30,000 bases of DNA from positions 1-30,000 of the forward strand of contig VIGQ01002222.1 in NCBI GenBank assembly GCA_009663005.1, written 5' to 3'. The stretch is from Actinidia chinensis (taxonomy: Eukaryota; Streptophyta; Magnoliopsida; Ericales; Actinidiaceae). A program made the translations under genes and the position numbers. Under the pieces are notes generated by a model, which was given only the letters and a program-made list of their open reading frames with translations, was not told where the DNA came from and made no database searches. Positions 10,187 to 21,365 of the stretch are shown here, one piece after another; the stretch's first letter is position 1, and every line of letters begins with the position of its first letter.

Positions 10187-10488
10187 TAAGGATTAAAATA
10201 ATCTAATGATCAATTTTAAAAACCTTGTCCTTTTTAACGTCTCTAGAAAAGAACTAAAATAATAAAATAAATGTTGGAAATAGATTTAAGAGCAGAAATT
10301 ATGTACAATCTACTAGGTGTGAGTGGTTTATGGAGTTTTCGCAATATTTGCAAGAGATGTTAGAAGAAAATAAATAAATATTAAGGGGGGGGTTTGTTTG
10401 TATGGCAAGAGAGGGGAAAAAAGAAATAAAAAAATATAAATAAACAAAGGGCAAAATACGTGAAGAGGAGAAAGAAGCTTAGATTGAA

Positions 10489-10680
10489 ACTTAGTAATAA
10501 ATTACTCAATTATTTATTTTAACAAATTAAAAAATTTCAAAATTTTATATTTGAACTTAGTAATAAATTACACAATTATTTATTTTAACAAATTAAATTT
10601 CAAAATTTTATATTTGAACTTAGTAATAAATTACACAATTATTTATTTTAACAAATTAAATTTCAAGATTTTATATTTGA
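10489..10680. repeat. Three tandem copies of a 63-66 bp AT-rich unit
   Basis: Units start at 10489, 10555 and 10618, each beginning acttagtaataaattac and ending ttttatatttga. Units 2 and 3 differ at a single base. Unit 1 has a 3 bp longer A run. The near identity points to recent replication-slippage or unequal-exchange expansion. Confidence 0.92.
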
Positions 10681-10689
10681 CAATTAGAA

Positions 10690-11905
10690 CTATTCGTTAG
10701 TCTCTCTGTTTATTGAGCTCAATGATACTAACTGATTCCTATAAAACAACGTTACACAAAATATAGCCTTTTTTTAAAAGCCATACATAACAATTAGTGT
10801 ATATAGTTAGGTATGAATCTTAGAGAGCGGTAAATTTGATGAAATAAGTTAAATTTTGAAAATACGTTGGGGGCTTAAAGGAGCCCCAGTTTGCTCGATT
10901 TGGCAAAACAACTCAGTGCCATTAACAATATTAACAAAATGTTGCTGAATGAATTTAAATTGTGTTCGGGATTAAAAATCGAGAATAATTTGTTAAAATT
11001 AAAAATTAACGGTTATATTTTACTAGGTCAACCCCTGCAGATCTTGTTGTGATTTTTCCTAAAAATTATATAAGAACTGAAACCGATTAGAAGCGATTTT
11101 TTTTCTTTTTGTTCTATGTTATCTTCTTAATAATATTGAGGTAGTCCATTTATTTCCCTTGATATCTCAAAAAATGGCTGAAACTTTTTTCTCCATGTAA
11201 TTTTGCTTCTCTTAGAATCTTTTTTTTTCAAAAAAAGAAATTCAAGGATAATAAGTCGGAAAAATGCGCACTCCATGAATAGTCATAGATGAGAAACTTT
11301 TAATTTAAAATTTTAAATAATTAATAGCTAATAATGACAACTTTGGAATTGATTAGTTAAATAAAACTACTTTTAGAATCGTATTGATTCGGTTATAAAT
11401 TGTATTTATTTTGTTATTACTATTTGTGGTCACTGTTATTAGATGTTTGATTATGAATGGATTGGTGGATTTGGGTCTGTTTTATGAATCTTCGGAGAAA
11501 TTCATGAAGGTTTTATGAGTTTAGTCTGGTTTCGTTATGAATTGTTAGATCATTATTATGAAAGTGTTAATTATTTGGATAAATTTTATTGGTTGGTTTC
11601 GTTTCGTATGATTGTTATGGTTATTATTAGAATTAGTGTAACTTATTTTTATAATTTCATTGATTTGGTTATGAATTATTTCGGTTTGGTATAATAGATA
11701 TAGCTATTGTTAAGAAAACAAAAAAATATAAATTTTAATTAAATAGTAATAAAAATTGATTAAAAAAGAATGAAAACAAAAGCAGAAATGGAATTATGGA
11801 CTTTGTAACGAAACATTCAAAATAGGAGAGAAAATTAATATTAAGTGGTACATTGAGGGACCCCCCCCCAACAAAAAAAATTAACCAAAAAAAACAAAAT
11901 AGTAT
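10690..11905. other. AT-rich intergenic DNA
   Basis: No gene is supported. Around 11290-11700 the plus strand is T/G-rich with loosely repeated ggttatgaatt and attattatg words, but no regular period or terminal repeat was found. Confidence 0.45.
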
Positions 11906-11911
11906 ACGTTT

Positions 11912-12140
11912 GGCATGTTTGATTACCCGAACTGGCCAAGTAGCTCCCGGACTACTTGAAGGATTAACAAAACCATGGAACAACCAGGACGAGTTGTTCC
12001 AAGGATGGGGGACTATGGTCTGCCCCGGACGTAGTCCGGACGCCATTTTAGAAAAAAAACGTTGGAGGACTGGACTGGAAATAGACTGGCTCGTAGTTCA
12101 GTCCCACCCAATCCGGCCTAGTCCGGATATCAAACATGCC
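11912..12140. mobile_element. 229 bp MITE-like inverted-repeat element
   Basis: The left end GGCATGTTTGATTACCCGAA is mirrored by the right end, whose reverse complement is GGCATGTTTGATATCCGGAC. Internal GGACTGGACTGG and AGTCCGGA words are inverted between the halves. It lies about 50 bp left of the gypsy insertion. No clear target duplication was seen, so the superfamily is left open. Overlapping plus- and minus-strand open frames are by-products. Confidence 0.6.
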
Positions 12141-12351
12141 CATTGGGGACAAATTTGCCGTAAGCCGTAAGCATAATATTACCAGTACTGTAAGCCACCG
12201 GTCAAATAAGACCCAGCCACGTAAGCAAACAACCCAATGGGGAAAAGTCAAACTAAGATAAACAAATAATATACAATAATTACATCAGAGTACGACAACT
12301 AACCCTCTAGTGACCATGTCCCATGAGCATAAAATACAACAAGATGATATT

Positions 12352-12385
<34 letters not shown>

Positions 12386-12740
12386 TTTACAATTATCAAA
12401 ATATTCATTAACATGTTTATCCAAAAAACAAAAAACACCTACAACAACAAGTGCCTCCCGATTCAGGCTACCCATAGTCTGAAATCATTGTATAGAAAGG
12501 TGAGTTACCTTGACAGATTTAACCAATAGACTTGAAGCATTCAAAACCAAAACCCCCCCCACCCCCCTTGATGACAGAAATATGATGAAACGATGTAAAA
12601 ATAATATACGTTCATTCACACCCAACTATTACAAATCGTGATTTCGCCAAATCATCCAGTTTACCATACTCCTTTGAATGACACACATAGGCCATTTCTA
12701 ACCAATTTCGTTAGGCCCTATGGCACGTGAGACACCCAGT

Positions 12741-12952
12741 CAACTTCTTGGACTTTCACCGTGGCTATGAATCCCATCCGTATCGTTGGCCTCTAGGACT
12801 TTCGTTTGTCAACTTTCGACTTTCACCGTAGGCTATGATCTTTTTCATTCCTCGTAACATTGTCATCTAGGACTTAAATGTCACTTCCCAGACTGTCACG
12901 GGGCTATGACATTCTCTCTATACCATTTGCCATCTAGGCTTTAAATCGCTTT
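12741..12952. repeat. Three ~70 bp tandem units inside the 3' LTR
   Basis: The units share caactt..gactttcaccgt, ggctatga and catctaggactt blocks and start near 12741, 12810 and 12880. The other LTR has only two units, at about 19982-20125, so one unit was gained or lost after insertion. Confidence 0.8.
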
Positions 12953-13424
12953 AATCCAAGCCATCTTATCCGATACATTAATGTAATAAACCTAAACATA
13001 TCCTAACGAGTCATTTCAAATATTCCTAACTTTCCACGACAAGCACAAATTTTATATTTTTCCACAAGTTCAACCATAAATCCAGTTGCAGTTATTACAA
13101 ATTAATTTGCAATTCACAAGTACATCCAGGTTACATTATCACGAATTACATGCAATTACATGCAATATATGCATTCCAAAAACTATCATAATATATAAGC
13201 TATATTGAACAATATCATAACTATTTATTACAAAACTTAACTCACAATTCCAAGCAAAACACAAAATTTCATTTTTAATTTTATATATGTAATTGTTACA
13301 GTTATTAAAAATTAATTGATAACAATAAAATATATCAAATATTCTTATGCTAAAAAGTAAAGCCATTTAAAAAAAAAAAATTAAAAAAATTTTTTTTTTA
13401 ATTTTTTTACGGTTCAAAAATTTA

Positions 13425-13666
13425 GGTGTCGACTTGAAAATCTGGTGTCGACACCAATGGTCCATAGCCACAATTCCAAATTTTCTGCTCAAGGTGTCGA
13501 CACCAGTTCAGACCACCAAAGGTCAGTAGCAAATTTTGAAACATTGCCTTTCAAAGGTGTCGACACCAACTCACCTTAAGTGGCTCCCCGACACCCCAAC
13601 ATCAGTGTCTAAATTTCTCAATTCTCCTCTCAATGGTGTCGACACCAAAATCCTATGTGTCGACAC
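13425..13666. repeat. Palindrome array GGTGTCGACACC in the 3' LTR
   Basis: Perfect 12-mers lie at 13444-13455, 13493-13504, 13556-13567 and 13635-13646, with partial copies at 13425 and 13657. They are joined by diverged spacers, several containing ggtcagtagc or a variant. In element orientation the array lies about 100-340 bp downstream of the TATA box, so it falls in the expected transcript leader (R/U5). Confidence 0.9.
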
Positions 13667-13760
13667 CACACACCAAACACCACATGTCACGATTCTCAAT
13701 TTTAATCTAAAACAAGTTTTTCATTTAGGGTTCTATACCCAAAATATTATCTCAACTAGA

Positions 13761-13772
13761 CTTTATATAAGC
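13761..13772 (-). promoter_or_regulatory. Predicted TATA box of the gypsy LTR (3' copy)
   Basis: The minus strand reads GGGCTTATATAAAG, a near-consensus plant TATA box. It is conserved at the equivalent place in the other LTR. In the 3' LTR it would drive transcription outward into the left flank. Confidence 0.55.
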
Positions 13773-14385
13773 CCTTAACCACAATCCCAAAGTAAAACCC
13801 ACAAGAAAAACCCCCCTTTACCTCCAGTCCAAGAAATGCTTAAAGATCCACAAACAATAGTGAGGCCCAAAATTCGATTGCCCGATTCTAGATGTTCTTG
13901 GCTCTACGCGTAGCCCTCGGCGAGTAGGATAAAATTCTCCCAAAAGAGAACCACTATCAAAGATTACTCTAACTCTCTAGAATTAAGCTCACAAATTTGG
14001 CTCAAAAAACCTAAGAGAGGAAAGGGAAGAGAAGAAGATGCAATAAATTGCTAAAAAAAAAATAAATATCAATATGCATGAATGTGTTTAGGTTAAAATA
14101 GAAAATGACCTAAATGCCCTCCTTGGGCCTTGGACTTTGTTTGGCCCCCAAAAGCAACAAACCCAAACTAAATCAACATGGGTTCCAATTGGGATCCAAT
14201 TAATTTGGCCTTCTATTATACACCCAAATTCAATCCAAAATAAAATTCAACTTACATTTTATAACATGGATAAGGGTCATATATATAATATATAATATAC
14301 ATACAGACATATATATATAGATACATGACATCACCTTGCATCTATAGTAGTATAAAAAGAAAAAGAAATATTTTGAACCCTTACA

Positions 14386-14402
14386 ACCTCCACCACGTAA
14401 GG
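14386..14402 (-). other. Purine-rich primer site (PPT) of the gypsy element
   Basis: On the minus strand, CTTACGTGGTGGAGGT lies directly before the 3' LTR start (TGTAAGGG). Position and G-rich content fit the plus-strand primer site, although it is not purely purine. Confidence 0.5.
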
Positions 14403-14442
14403 AAATTTCGTCCCAAAAGTAAACAAACGTACCCGATATTGT

Positions 14443-14760
14443 CTAAAAAAAAGATTGGGCTACTTTGCACGAACCTTGACTCGCACTCCCACGTAGCTCC
14501 TCTACGCCATGATGAAGCCATAGACCTTCACCACTGGAATAGTCTTTCCCTTTAGAAACTTGATCCCTCGTGTCCAACACACAAAATCGGTTCGACTCCT
14601 CATAAGTGACATCCTCGTTGACGTCAAGATCTCCCCAATCCAAAAGTGATGAAGGATCGGGCACATATTTCCGCAAATTAAACATGAACACATTGTGCAC
14701 ATTGGCCAACTTCGATGGTAAGGCAAGGGCGGTATTATGCCACGGCCCCAATGCGCATCA
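14443..14760 (-). pseudogene. Gypsy integrase C-terminus with chromodomain-like tail
   Basis: The minus-strand frame contains LALPSKLANVHNVF and LRKYVPDPSSLLDWGDLDVN, the integrase C-terminal (GPF/Y-adjacent) block of plant chromoviruses. A diverged tail follows with LDTRDQVSKGK and WLHHGVEE, where the chromodomain normally has its VLW..H..EEATWE core. In this lineage the chromodomain directs integration to heterochromatin (family knowledge). A frameshift before the end destroys the terminal part. Confidence 0.85.
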
Positions 14761-15745
14761 AGAATCTCAAATGGTCTAATGAACCTTGGTGATTAGCTTT
14801 CCGATTACGCCCAAAAGCGCTCAAACCCCTCTTATGTGAAACCTTTAAAGAATATGTGATCCTCAACGGCAAATTCCAAATGACGTTTCCTCCGATCGGC
14901 GTAACTCTCTGGACGACTCTGCGCCGGAGTAAACGTTCATAATCAATATCCCTTCTCGATCGTATCACGAACATTCTACTTTGCAAGGTACTGCCTTCCA
15001 AAGTCGGTCCAAACACGGGTGTGACATACATGGTCTTCCGTTACATGTCTCAAAAGTGCCATACCGATGTTCGCCTGATAACTATTGTTATATGACGAAG
15101 TTACAATATGTAGATGACCTCCCATGATCCCCAAATCCAAGTACGCATGCTCGAGCATGTCCTCCAAAATTGAATTGTATGCTCAGACTGTCCGTCAGCT
15201 AGGATGAAATCGCCCGGCTAAGGCCTAAATCCGATCCTGAGTGCGGAATTGGCATCCCCTTCCAAAAGAGCGATGTAAACGCGGATCTCTATCCGAAACT
15301 ATAGATTACCGGAACCCCATGAAGTCCTAACGATCTCTCGAACATAAATAACACGCAGATCCTCTGCGAATGTGACAGACGATATGAAGAAATGCGCGGA
15401 TTTGCAAACGATCCCTATTACCCAAACGGCCTCATGCCCTCCAATTATACTAGCAACCCGTAACAAAGTCCATAGTTATGTTCTCCCATTTTCACTCTGC
15501 AATTGGGTATGGTTTGTTAGCAAACCTGCTGGCTTCTGGTGTTCGGCTTTCCCTTGCTGACAAGTCAAACAACTTCGATAACGAATAAAGCAACATCTTT
15601 CCTTCATTTGTCTCCACCAAAATTGGGTCCGACACAAATCATGATACATCTTTATCCCTCCAGGATGAACTCAAGCCAATGAATGATGAAATCTCAACGA
15701 ATAACGTCCATCGCTACCAGACAAGTTACAATATCAGACTTCTAA
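14735..15745 (-). pseudogene. Gypsy integrase remnant
   Basis: Recognisable pieces on the minus strand, in order, are a zinc-binding N-terminal block near 15600-15720 (HPGG-like and KMYHDL-like, then a CLTC-like block in shifted frames); SSYNNSYQANIGMA in the catalytic core at 14976-15167; and LKVSHKRGLSAFGRN followed by a diverged FEILMRIGAVA-like end at 14735-15031. Each piece is in a different frame. The DDE catalytic residues cannot all be placed, because the stretch 15170-15590 is badly eroded. Confidence 0.8.
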
Positions 15746-15929
15746 CTCAAACCCCTGGCCAAATGCAAACCCAACATGTCGGTCCTACACCTCCTAGCAA
15801 TACGATCGCAAATCGTCTTGGCCTCTACATCTTGCTGTTTTGCCGTCAATGACCGCTATTGATGATAGATGGTTCTGGAGACAATGCGAACACGTAGCAA
15901 ACTCGTTCGTCTCGCCGAGATGTACATCA

Positions 15930-16520
15930 TGCTCACCGATTCTTGAGCATTTTTCCTCTCATCGGATGGAAATGCCGCCAAAATATCAAGCGATTTCCTA
16001 CTAAGTGCATCGACACAACGTTAGCCTTTTCCGGGATGATATTGTAAATCGAAGTCATAGTCTTCCATGTACTCATCCAACGCCTGCCCTCAAGTTCAAG
16101 TCCTTTCTGTGTGAACAAGTACTTCACGCTCTTGTGTTCTGAAACACTTCAAACGCTCTCCGTATCAGTAGTGCCTCCAACTTTTCCAAAGCAATATAAC
16201 GGCTGCAAGGTTCCAAGTCATGAGTCGGATAATTTTGTTCGTGCGTCTTTAACTAACGAGAACCATACGCAATCATTTTTACCCAACTTCATCCAACACG
16301 CACCCAAGCCATCACGTGAAGCATCTCAGTACACGGTATATCCCAATCCTCGCTCGGGTATAACAAGAATTGGTGCTGAAGTGAGTCTCTTCTTAAGGCT
16401 CTTGGAAAAGAAGTCGCACGCATGTTCAAACAAACGAATCCCCGGTCCTCGTAAGTCGAGGTCTTGGTGACGCTTAATCTGAAAGTCCCTCTACAAATTG
16501 CCGGTAGTAACAAGCTAAAC
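15930..16520 (-). pseudogene. Gypsy RNase H remnant
   Basis: Two blocks of the Ty3 RT-RNase H connection and RNase H can be read. The first is LLYPSEDWDIP near 16320-16400, where the first catalytic Asp region (YTDAS) has decayed to TEMLH. The second is KYLFTQKGLELEGRRW with YNIIPEKANVVS at 15933-16127, corresponding to the conserved YHPGKANVVADALS end. Stops and frameshifts lie between them. Confidence 0.82.
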
Positions 16521-17124
16521 CCAAGAAAACTACGGAATGTTCAAATACGGTGGTTTCGGTCATCCCAACTTCACACTGCCTAAACTTTGATGAATGCACA
16601 GCTAACTCCACTTCAGACACAACGTGACCTAAGAATTTCACATCAGGTAACCAGAAATGTCGCATTTGCTAAACTTAGCATACAAACGGTGCTCTGCAAG
16701 AGTGTAACACTATTCTCAAATGTTCCTCATGTGACTCAACGATGGCGGTAGTCAAAAATGTCTTCTCTGAACACGACCAGAAACGGTCAAGTATGAATTG
16801 AGATACGATTCATCAATCCATGAAAGCCTGGTGGTTGCGTTCAGTAAGACCCAAAATGGAAGCACAAGAACAACCATAATGCCCGTAGCGTGAGCCGAAA
16901 AAGCCGTCTTCGCAAATTATCCCTCTTTGATCCGCAATTGATGAGAACCCGATCTCAAGTCGATTTCGAAAGAAACAACTCGAACCTTTTAATTGGTCAA
17001 ATAAGTCGTCGATCCTCGAAAGGGGAACTTGTTCTTTATTGTCCACACGATTCAATCGTCGATATCTACCAATTCGAAGCGATCCATCCTTCTTCTTAGC
17101 AAAATAAAGCCGAAGATCCCACAT
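16474..17124 (-). pseudogene. Gypsy reverse transcriptase remnant
   Basis: The upstream block FAKKKDGSLRIGRYRRLNRV and PLSRIDDLFDQLKGSSCF (16813-17124) is diagnostic of Ty3/gypsy RT. The catalytic box normally reads FIDD. At about 16748-16774 the minus strand reads VFREDIFDY, so an acidic pair remains but the motif is changed. Downstream, HRLYAKFSKC and then FWLPDVKFLGHVVSE mark the thumb region. The RT core cannot be read in one frame. Confidence 0.9.
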
Positions 17125-17419
17125 GGTGATGGCGTTATAGGTCGGATAAAGCCTTTATCCAACAATTCTTGAAATTGGAACCTTCAGTTTCTGGCAGCCT
17201 GTCGGTTGCTTTGCAAAACGATACGGTATGGGTTCTAATATGGGGCGTAGTGCCCGGTATAAGATTCAAAATGGAAGAATTCAATCTCCCGGTGTGGTGG
17301 TAAAAATCTATCAAATCATAACGAAGACATCCGAAAATTCACCAAACCACTGGTGGCAAGGACCACATTAATATGCTACCCCTCATCGACCAAACAAGCC
17401 GAGAGAAAAGAAAATGCAA

Positions 17420-17880
17420 TCCCCTACCTACGCACATTAATGACGAAGGGACAAAAACCACGACTCGATCTCCCACGAAATGAAATGATCTCCCTCGAGG
17501 TTGTATAGAAGAGTAACTCGATGTCGGACACAGCTATAATGGCACGATAGCTGGTCAACCAATCCATAACCAAGATACATCAAACGAAGTCATGTCTAAT
17601 GCAATAAAATTAAACACGAAAGAGTCGATCAGCGATCTCAACCTAATAAGATCTACAAACTCCTCTTTTCAACGTCGAATCCTACCCCCAACTAGAGTAT
17701 CTAAACATAAGCAATGAATTAATACTTCAATCTCTAAGCCCAATGACAAAGGCAAAAGAGATGAGATGAATGAATGTGATTGATAACTCCGCGTGTCGAT
17801 GGAACACGAGCCCACGAATTTTAAACATAAGTAAAGGTACCTCGCAAACAGATGTATCCAATTGCTATTCCTCATGGCCG
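17420..17880 (-). pseudogene. Gypsy protease and protease-RT linker remnant
   Basis: The frame at 17669-17875 contains IDTRSYQSHSFISS, aligning with the retroviral-type aspartic protease active site (VDTGATHSFI), with the Gly of DTG replaced by Arg. Further downstream, a shifted frame gives the DMTSFDV and GYGLVDQL remnants of the conserved FDVILGMDWL block and a short HRVT piece. Protease normally cleaves the Gag-Pol polyprotein. Confidence 0.75.
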
Positions 17881-17910
17881 CGTCCCCGACGGCTCTCCCA
17901 CTGTTGATGT

Positions 17911-19197
17911 CTAGCGTAAACCCGTCGTTGTGTCCTTTGACCCTGCTGAGCTACAACATGTGGTCTGACTGATTGAAGTCTTGCTGATGTAACGCGGAGT
18001 TAACCCTTCGAGGCCTGAACTGACCAGGAGTTGTGCGATCCGTAAGCTCACTGATGTTCTCCCTCTGTGTGCACTGTCGAAGGATATGACAACTTGATCA
18101 CATTTGAAAGAAGGGGTAGGTTGGCCCTTGAATAGTGATGGTTCCTTGTGTCTGGATATGAGAATCCCCTCTATTGCCGACTGCCGCATCCGACCCTTCA
18201 GGGACAGTCCATTATATGATGACCCGGTTGATGATAACCAAAACAATCGGCCCTCCCCGAGATGTTTGACCGGATGATACAACAGCAGTGGTGGGTGAAT
18301 ACCTTGATGGATATTGTGCTGTGTAGTAAAATTCCTTGGCTTTTTAGAAGAACGCCCATCCGGACTGATTGCTTGTCCCCTCACGCTGGGGACTAGGATT
18401 TGAATCTTACTAGTCTCGTCAAAGTCTCTTCAATGGCTGCCGCTGCGCCTGACCATAGGCGAGTAAATTTGATCAAATTCCAGCAATCTATTCATTATGG
18501 AAGGCCTAAGCCCCAGCAAACGTTTTACTTTTCCTCTTCTGTTGATACAAATGCTTTCGCCAAACTTGACAAGCTAGTAACGTAGCCTCATATTGCGCCA
18601 CAGTATGCGCCCTTGAACCAAATTAATACATTCCATCCTCAACGCCTCCTTAGTCGTATTGTAAAATATTGATTCAGGAAAGCTTTCTTGAAAGGCTCCC
18701 CACTCTTTGCTACCACTTCCTCCACGGTCTTCCACCATTGGAGGGCATACCCTGCACTTGAGAGGATTGCAAACAACAACCTCAAGTCTTCTCAGTTCAT
18801 TAAGATTGTTATCCAATTGCTTTTGTGACTTGTCAAGCCAATCTTCCGCAAAACCAATGGATCGGTTATCCCTTGAGTTGGTGGACTAGTTGGAGAAAGC
18901 CTTCATGGCTGTTGGTAGCCCTACCTTGCCGTTCTAAATGGCACTTGTATAGTTTGCACAGTGTTTTCACACTGTGCAATGGCGGTGACCACTCCTTGAT
19001 AATTCGGCGCCAACCCAAAAAAAACCGTCGGTGAGCAACCTCCACACATTTCCTCCAGGAGCACGTGCCACACCTCCCATCACCGATATTGGTGATTCCC
19101 ATCGTCTTCCGTCATGATTCCACGAGCCAGCGTGCTCCACGCGGCCCCATGAGCTCCCGGAAGGCTTAGCGCGACCTCTTGCGTTGCGTGGTGGCAT
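17911..19197 (-). pseudogene. Gypsy gag remnant with zinc-knuckle trace
   Basis: The start MPPRNARGRAKP at 19197 is typical of plant chromovirus Gag and lies about 230 bp after the primer site. A core block at about 18620-18700 has NTTKEALRMECINLVQG, matching the Gag capsid consensus. Near 18100, PSFKCDQVVISFDSAHRGR corresponds to the CCHC knuckle, of which only the first Cys is left in frame. The gene is split by at least three frameshifts. Gag forms the particle that packages the element RNA. Confidence 0.82.
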
Positions 19198-19408
19198 GTT
19201 CTACACAATACCACACAAGAAAGCAATAAGATAATCAATCATTATGCTAAGTCATAAACATTGCATACTTATAAGCAATTTAATAACATGTAGAATATCC
19301 GTATGTTATCCCATATCAAGAGATAGCACCACAGAAGTTATCCCCTCAATACTTAGACATTTAAACCAAACGTGGTCTAACCCACCCAAGGATCATACCT
19401 AATCGACC

Positions 19409-19428
19409 TTAGAGTCTGATACAACATG
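19409..19428 (-). other. Primer binding site, tRNA initiator-Met type
   Basis: On the minus strand, directly after the 5' LTR end, the sequence reads CATGTTGTATCAGACTCT. The core TGTATCAGA differs little from the TGGTATCAGAGC complement of the initiator-Met tRNA 3' end used by most plant gypsy elements, with a short spacer. Confidence 0.75.
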
Positions 19429-20590
19429 TGTCACGCTCGGTCAAAATCACAGACCCGGCCACATAAGCAAACAAACTCCATACGGAAAAGTCAACTAAAG
19501 TAGGAACAAATAATATTACAATCATTACATCAGAGTACGGACAACTAATCCCTCCGTGGGACCATGCTCTCCTGACTTCTCACATACAAACAAGTGATAT
19601 CCATGGATAATGCCCACACCTGGGCAAAGGAATACTTCAATTCTCAACATATTTATTAACATGTTTATCCAAAAACAAAAACACACTACAAAACCGCGTG
19701 CCCACGAGTTTAGGATAGACCCTCGGAGTGAAATGTCATTTTATAGAAAGGTGAGTTACTTGAAAAGATTTAACAATGGGGACTTGAAGCAGCAAGCCAA
19801 AACATGAACATAATAATTAATGAAACATGAAGTAAAATACTTATGCTTTCACTTCACACCCAAACATACTTTACAAATTGTGATTTTGCAAAATCATCCA
19901 TGTTTACCATACTCATTGGAATGACACACCTAGGCCATTTATAACCAATTTCGGTAGGACATATGAATGAGACAACCCAGTCAACTTCACGGACTTTTCA
20001 CCGTGGGTTATGGACATTTCCTTCGGTATCGTTGTCATCTAGGACTTTATTGTCAACTTCCCAGACTTTCAACGTGGGCTAGGACATTCTCTCCGTTACC
20101 AGTTGCCATCTAGGACTTTAACTTCAGCTTAATCCCAAGCCATCTATCCGGTACAAAGGTACTAAACTCACATATCCTAACGAGTCATTCTCCAATCATT
20201 TTCCTAACTTCCACGCAAGCATAAACTTTAGATTTTTCCACACGTTCAACAATACATCCAGTGGTGCATTTATCACAAATAATTGCAACCAAATACATCC
20301 AGGTTATATATCACGAATTACATGCCAATATATGCATTTAAAACTATCAATAATAATAGCTATTATTGGAACAATACTCATAACTATTTACACAAAAACT
20401 GAACTCACAATTCTAAGCACAAACACATAAATTTACATTCTTAATTTCACATATGCAATTGTTACATTTATTAAAAATTATGGTAACAAGAAAAGAGACC
20501 AAAGTAGGCGTAGGCTAAAAAAGGAAAATCCCATTGTAAAAAAGTAATTTTATTTATTTATTTATTTTTGTACTGTTTCAAAAACTTTTA

Positions 20591-20895
20591 GTGGCGACAC
20601 CTGAAAATTGGCATGTCGACACCAATGGTCAGTAGCCAAAAACTTTTTTAAATTTCACTACTCACAGGTGTCGACACCAGCGTTAGTACCAAAGTCAGTA
20701 GCCAAAAATATGAATTTTCCTAGTCACGGTGTCGACACAAGTCAGCACCAAAGGTCAGTAGCAATTTCGAATATTTGCCTTTTCAAAAGGTGTTCGACAC
20801 CAATTCCTAGGTGTCGACACAAACCATCAGTGGTCTAATTTTCATCAATTCTACTCTCGAAGGTGTCGACACCAACATCCTATGTGTCGACCACC
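20591..20895. repeat. Palindrome array GGTGTCGACACC in the 5' LTR
   Basis: Perfect copies are at 20667-20678 and 20862-20873. One-to-three-base variants lie near 20591, 20613, 20728, 20789, 20810 and 20884. Spacers repeat ggtcagtagc. This copy of the array would be transcribed in the leader of the genomic RNA. Confidence 0.9.
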
Positions 20896-20994
20896 AAAAC
20901 ACCAAGCACCAAAATATTCACGATTTCTCAATTTTAATCTAAATCCGTTTTTCATTTTAGGGTTCTATACCCAAAAATATTATCTCAATTAGAC

Positions 20995-21006
20995 CTTTAT
21001 ATAAGC
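20995..21006 (-). promoter_or_regulatory. Predicted TATA box of the gypsy 5' LTR
   Basis: The minus strand reads GGGCTTATATAAAG about 560 bp into the LTR from its U3 end. It is conserved with 13761-13772. The palindrome array begins roughly 100 bp downstream. Confidence 0.6.
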
Positions 21007-21334
21007 CCTTAACAACAATCCCAAAGTTACAAACCCACAAGGAAACCCCTTTACCTCAAATTCAAGAAATTGCAAAGCTCAACAACAATAGTGAGGCCCA
21101 AAATTCCGATTGCTCCGATTCTAGATGTTCTGGGCTCTACGGCGTAGCCCTCGTCGAGTAGATAAAATTCTCCCAAAGAACCACTATCAAAATCCTCTAA
21201 ACTTCTAGATCTAAGCTCACAATTTGGGCTCAGACCTAAAGAGAGAAAGGGGAAAGAAGAAGATGCAATAAATGCCAAAAAATAAATCATATGGCATTTT
21301 AATGTGTTTAGGTTAAAAAGGAAATGACCTAAAG

Positions 21335-21365
<31 letters not shown>

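Larger units (their letters stand above)
12189..14385 (-). repeat. 3' LTR of the gypsy element (left on the plus strand)
   Basis: About 2.2 kb, collinear with 19429-21564 over its whole length but heavily diverged, with many 1-3 base indels. It begins TGTAAGCC and ends CCCTTACA on the plus strand. It contains the palindrome array, an array of ~70 bp repeats (three units here, two in the other LTR) and a promoter-like TATA. The divergence implies an old insertion, unless assembly error inflates it. Confidence 0.93.

Noticed and set aside
13425..13666. Palindrome array considered as a CRISPR-like array
   Set aside because: The spacers are related to each other and irregular, the array is duplicated in both LTRs of a plant retrotransposon, and no cas genes exist.
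14580..14610. ggttcgactcc, resembling a tRNA T-arm
   Set aside because: It lies inside the gypsy integrase remnant, and no acceptor stem or anticodon arm can be built around it.
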